A DNA stretch of 64,000 bases, taken from positions 445,001 to 509,000 of the forward strand of contig JABTUZ010000001.1 in NCBI GenBank assembly GCA_015075105.1, in the 5' to 3' direction. Below the pieces are notes generated by a model. That model did no database searches and was not told the DNA's origin. It worked only from the letters and a program-made list of their open reading frames with translations. A program made the translations under genes and the position numbers. Each line of letters opens with the position of its first letter. Position 1 is the stretch's first letter. This document shows positions 63,471 through 64,000 of this stretch, in pieces. The DNA is from Leptospiraceae bacterium. Lineage in GTDB: Bacteria > Spirochaetota > Leptospiria > Leptospirales > Leptospiraceae.

Positions 63471-64000
63471 ATGTTAGAACTGTTTCCACTCGTTATTCTA
63501 TTGCCTCTAATTGGCTTTTTAATCAACGGATTATTATACAAAAGAATTCCTAATTTCTTAGCCGCTATTATAGGGACTTCCGCAGTAGCCATTCCTTTTT
63601 TCATTACTTTGGGTGCTCTGTTCGATTATCAGCCGATGCAGAGAAACACACCTTACATGTTTACAATTTTGCATTGGATTCAAGCAGGCTCTTTGCAGGC
63701 AGACTTTGCATACCAAGTAGATCAACTGTCTTTGTATATGACTTTGATTATCACCGGAATAGGCTCACTCATCCATGTATATAGCTCCGGTTATATGCAC
63801 GGAGAAAAAGGGTTCAACCGATTTTTCGTATATCTGAATTTATTTATTTTTTCTATGCTAAACTTAGTTTTAGCGGATAATCTTGTACTGATGTTTTTGG
63901 GATGGGAAGGTGTAGGTCTTTGCTCTTACCTTTTAATCGGTTTTGACTATCACAAAGACTCTGCAGCCAACGCTGGGATGAAGGCTTTTATCACGAATCG
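63471..64000 (+). CDS. nuoL: Complex I subunit L, 5' part (runs off the right edge)
   Basis: An open frame from ATG 63471 to the window end encodes 176 residues of Nuo[16 protein letters not shown] is the first helix, followed by [39 protein letters not shown], the typical MrpA-like N-terminal motif. A closing [30 protein letters not shown] contains the conserved glutamate of the proton channel. About two thirds of the protein lie beyond the window. Confidence 0.93.
   Translation, partial: MLELFPLVILLPLIGFLINGLLYKRIPNFLAAIIGTSAVAIPFFITLGALFDYQPMQRNTPYMFTILHWIQAGSLQADFAYQVDQLSLYMTLIITGIGSLIHVYSSGYMHGEKGFNRFFVYLNLFIFSMLNLVLADNLVLMFLGWEGVGLCSYLLIGFDYHKDSAANAGMKAFITN

Overview
The window looks like chromosomal DNA from a spirochaete of the Leptospira group (Leptospiraceae). 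The DNA is AT-rich and start codons are often TTG. Two tandem flagellin cores of the spirochaetal FlaB type begin with MIINHN. Many short lipoproteins and outer-membrane barrels sit beside housekeeping genes. Species cannot be named from the sequence alone.

There are two kinds of territory. Positions 1 to about 6,600 form an accessory, decaying region. It holds a partial coiled-coil protein, a gene interrupted by one amber codon, two toxin-antitoxin modules (PIN/VapC-like and BrnT/BrnA), and two families of ~110-bp direct repeats interleaved with them. It also holds a truncated phage MuF-type head protein ending in an HEIGH zinc-protease domain (frameshifted, with a candidate immunity gene behind it), and a chimeric ORF ending in the C-terminal part of a type I restriction HsdR subunit. 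A smaller accessory island at 42,523-43,577 carries a cytosine-C5 methyltransferase with a broken 5' end, bracketed by a 15-bp direct repeat.

The rest is dense core genome. Positions 6.6-16.8 kb carry a NifS-like cysteine desulfurase, a TPR protein with a lipoprotein, a YheT-type hydrolase, and TldD/TldE. Positions 16.8-26 kb carry phosphoglycerate mutase, an XPB-type helicase, an aminotransferase, and an MlaC/HpnM-like plus RND/MMPL transporter pair with a lipoprotein. Positions 26-34.2 kb, mostly on the minus strand, carry an MsbA-like exporter, a class A penicillin-binding protein, ClpS, the C-terminal subunit of a split transketolase and MetK; a solute-binding lipoprotein lies on the plus strand. 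Positions 34.3-41 kb carry small regulators, a LOG protein, L28, endonuclease III (no normal start codon), a thioesterase and an AidB-like acyl-CoA dehydrogenase.

Positions 41-47 kb carry a HEAT-repeat protein and a large multi-PAS hybrid histidine kinase. Positions 47.1-52.2 kb look like a zinc/metal acquisition operon: a His-rich small protein, a lipoprotein, a predicted barrel and ZnuA, ZnuC and ZnuB, with a Fur-family-like palindrome at its head. Positions 52.4-54.5 kb hold the flagellin pair with strong hairpins and a structured leader. Positions 54.7-57 kb hold an Omp85-like barrel and a DUF1566 lipoprotein. Positions 57-64 kb carry respiratory complex I in the order nuoA-B-C-D-E-F-H-J-K-L. 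nuoG and nuoI are missing from their usual places and nuoL runs off the right edge.
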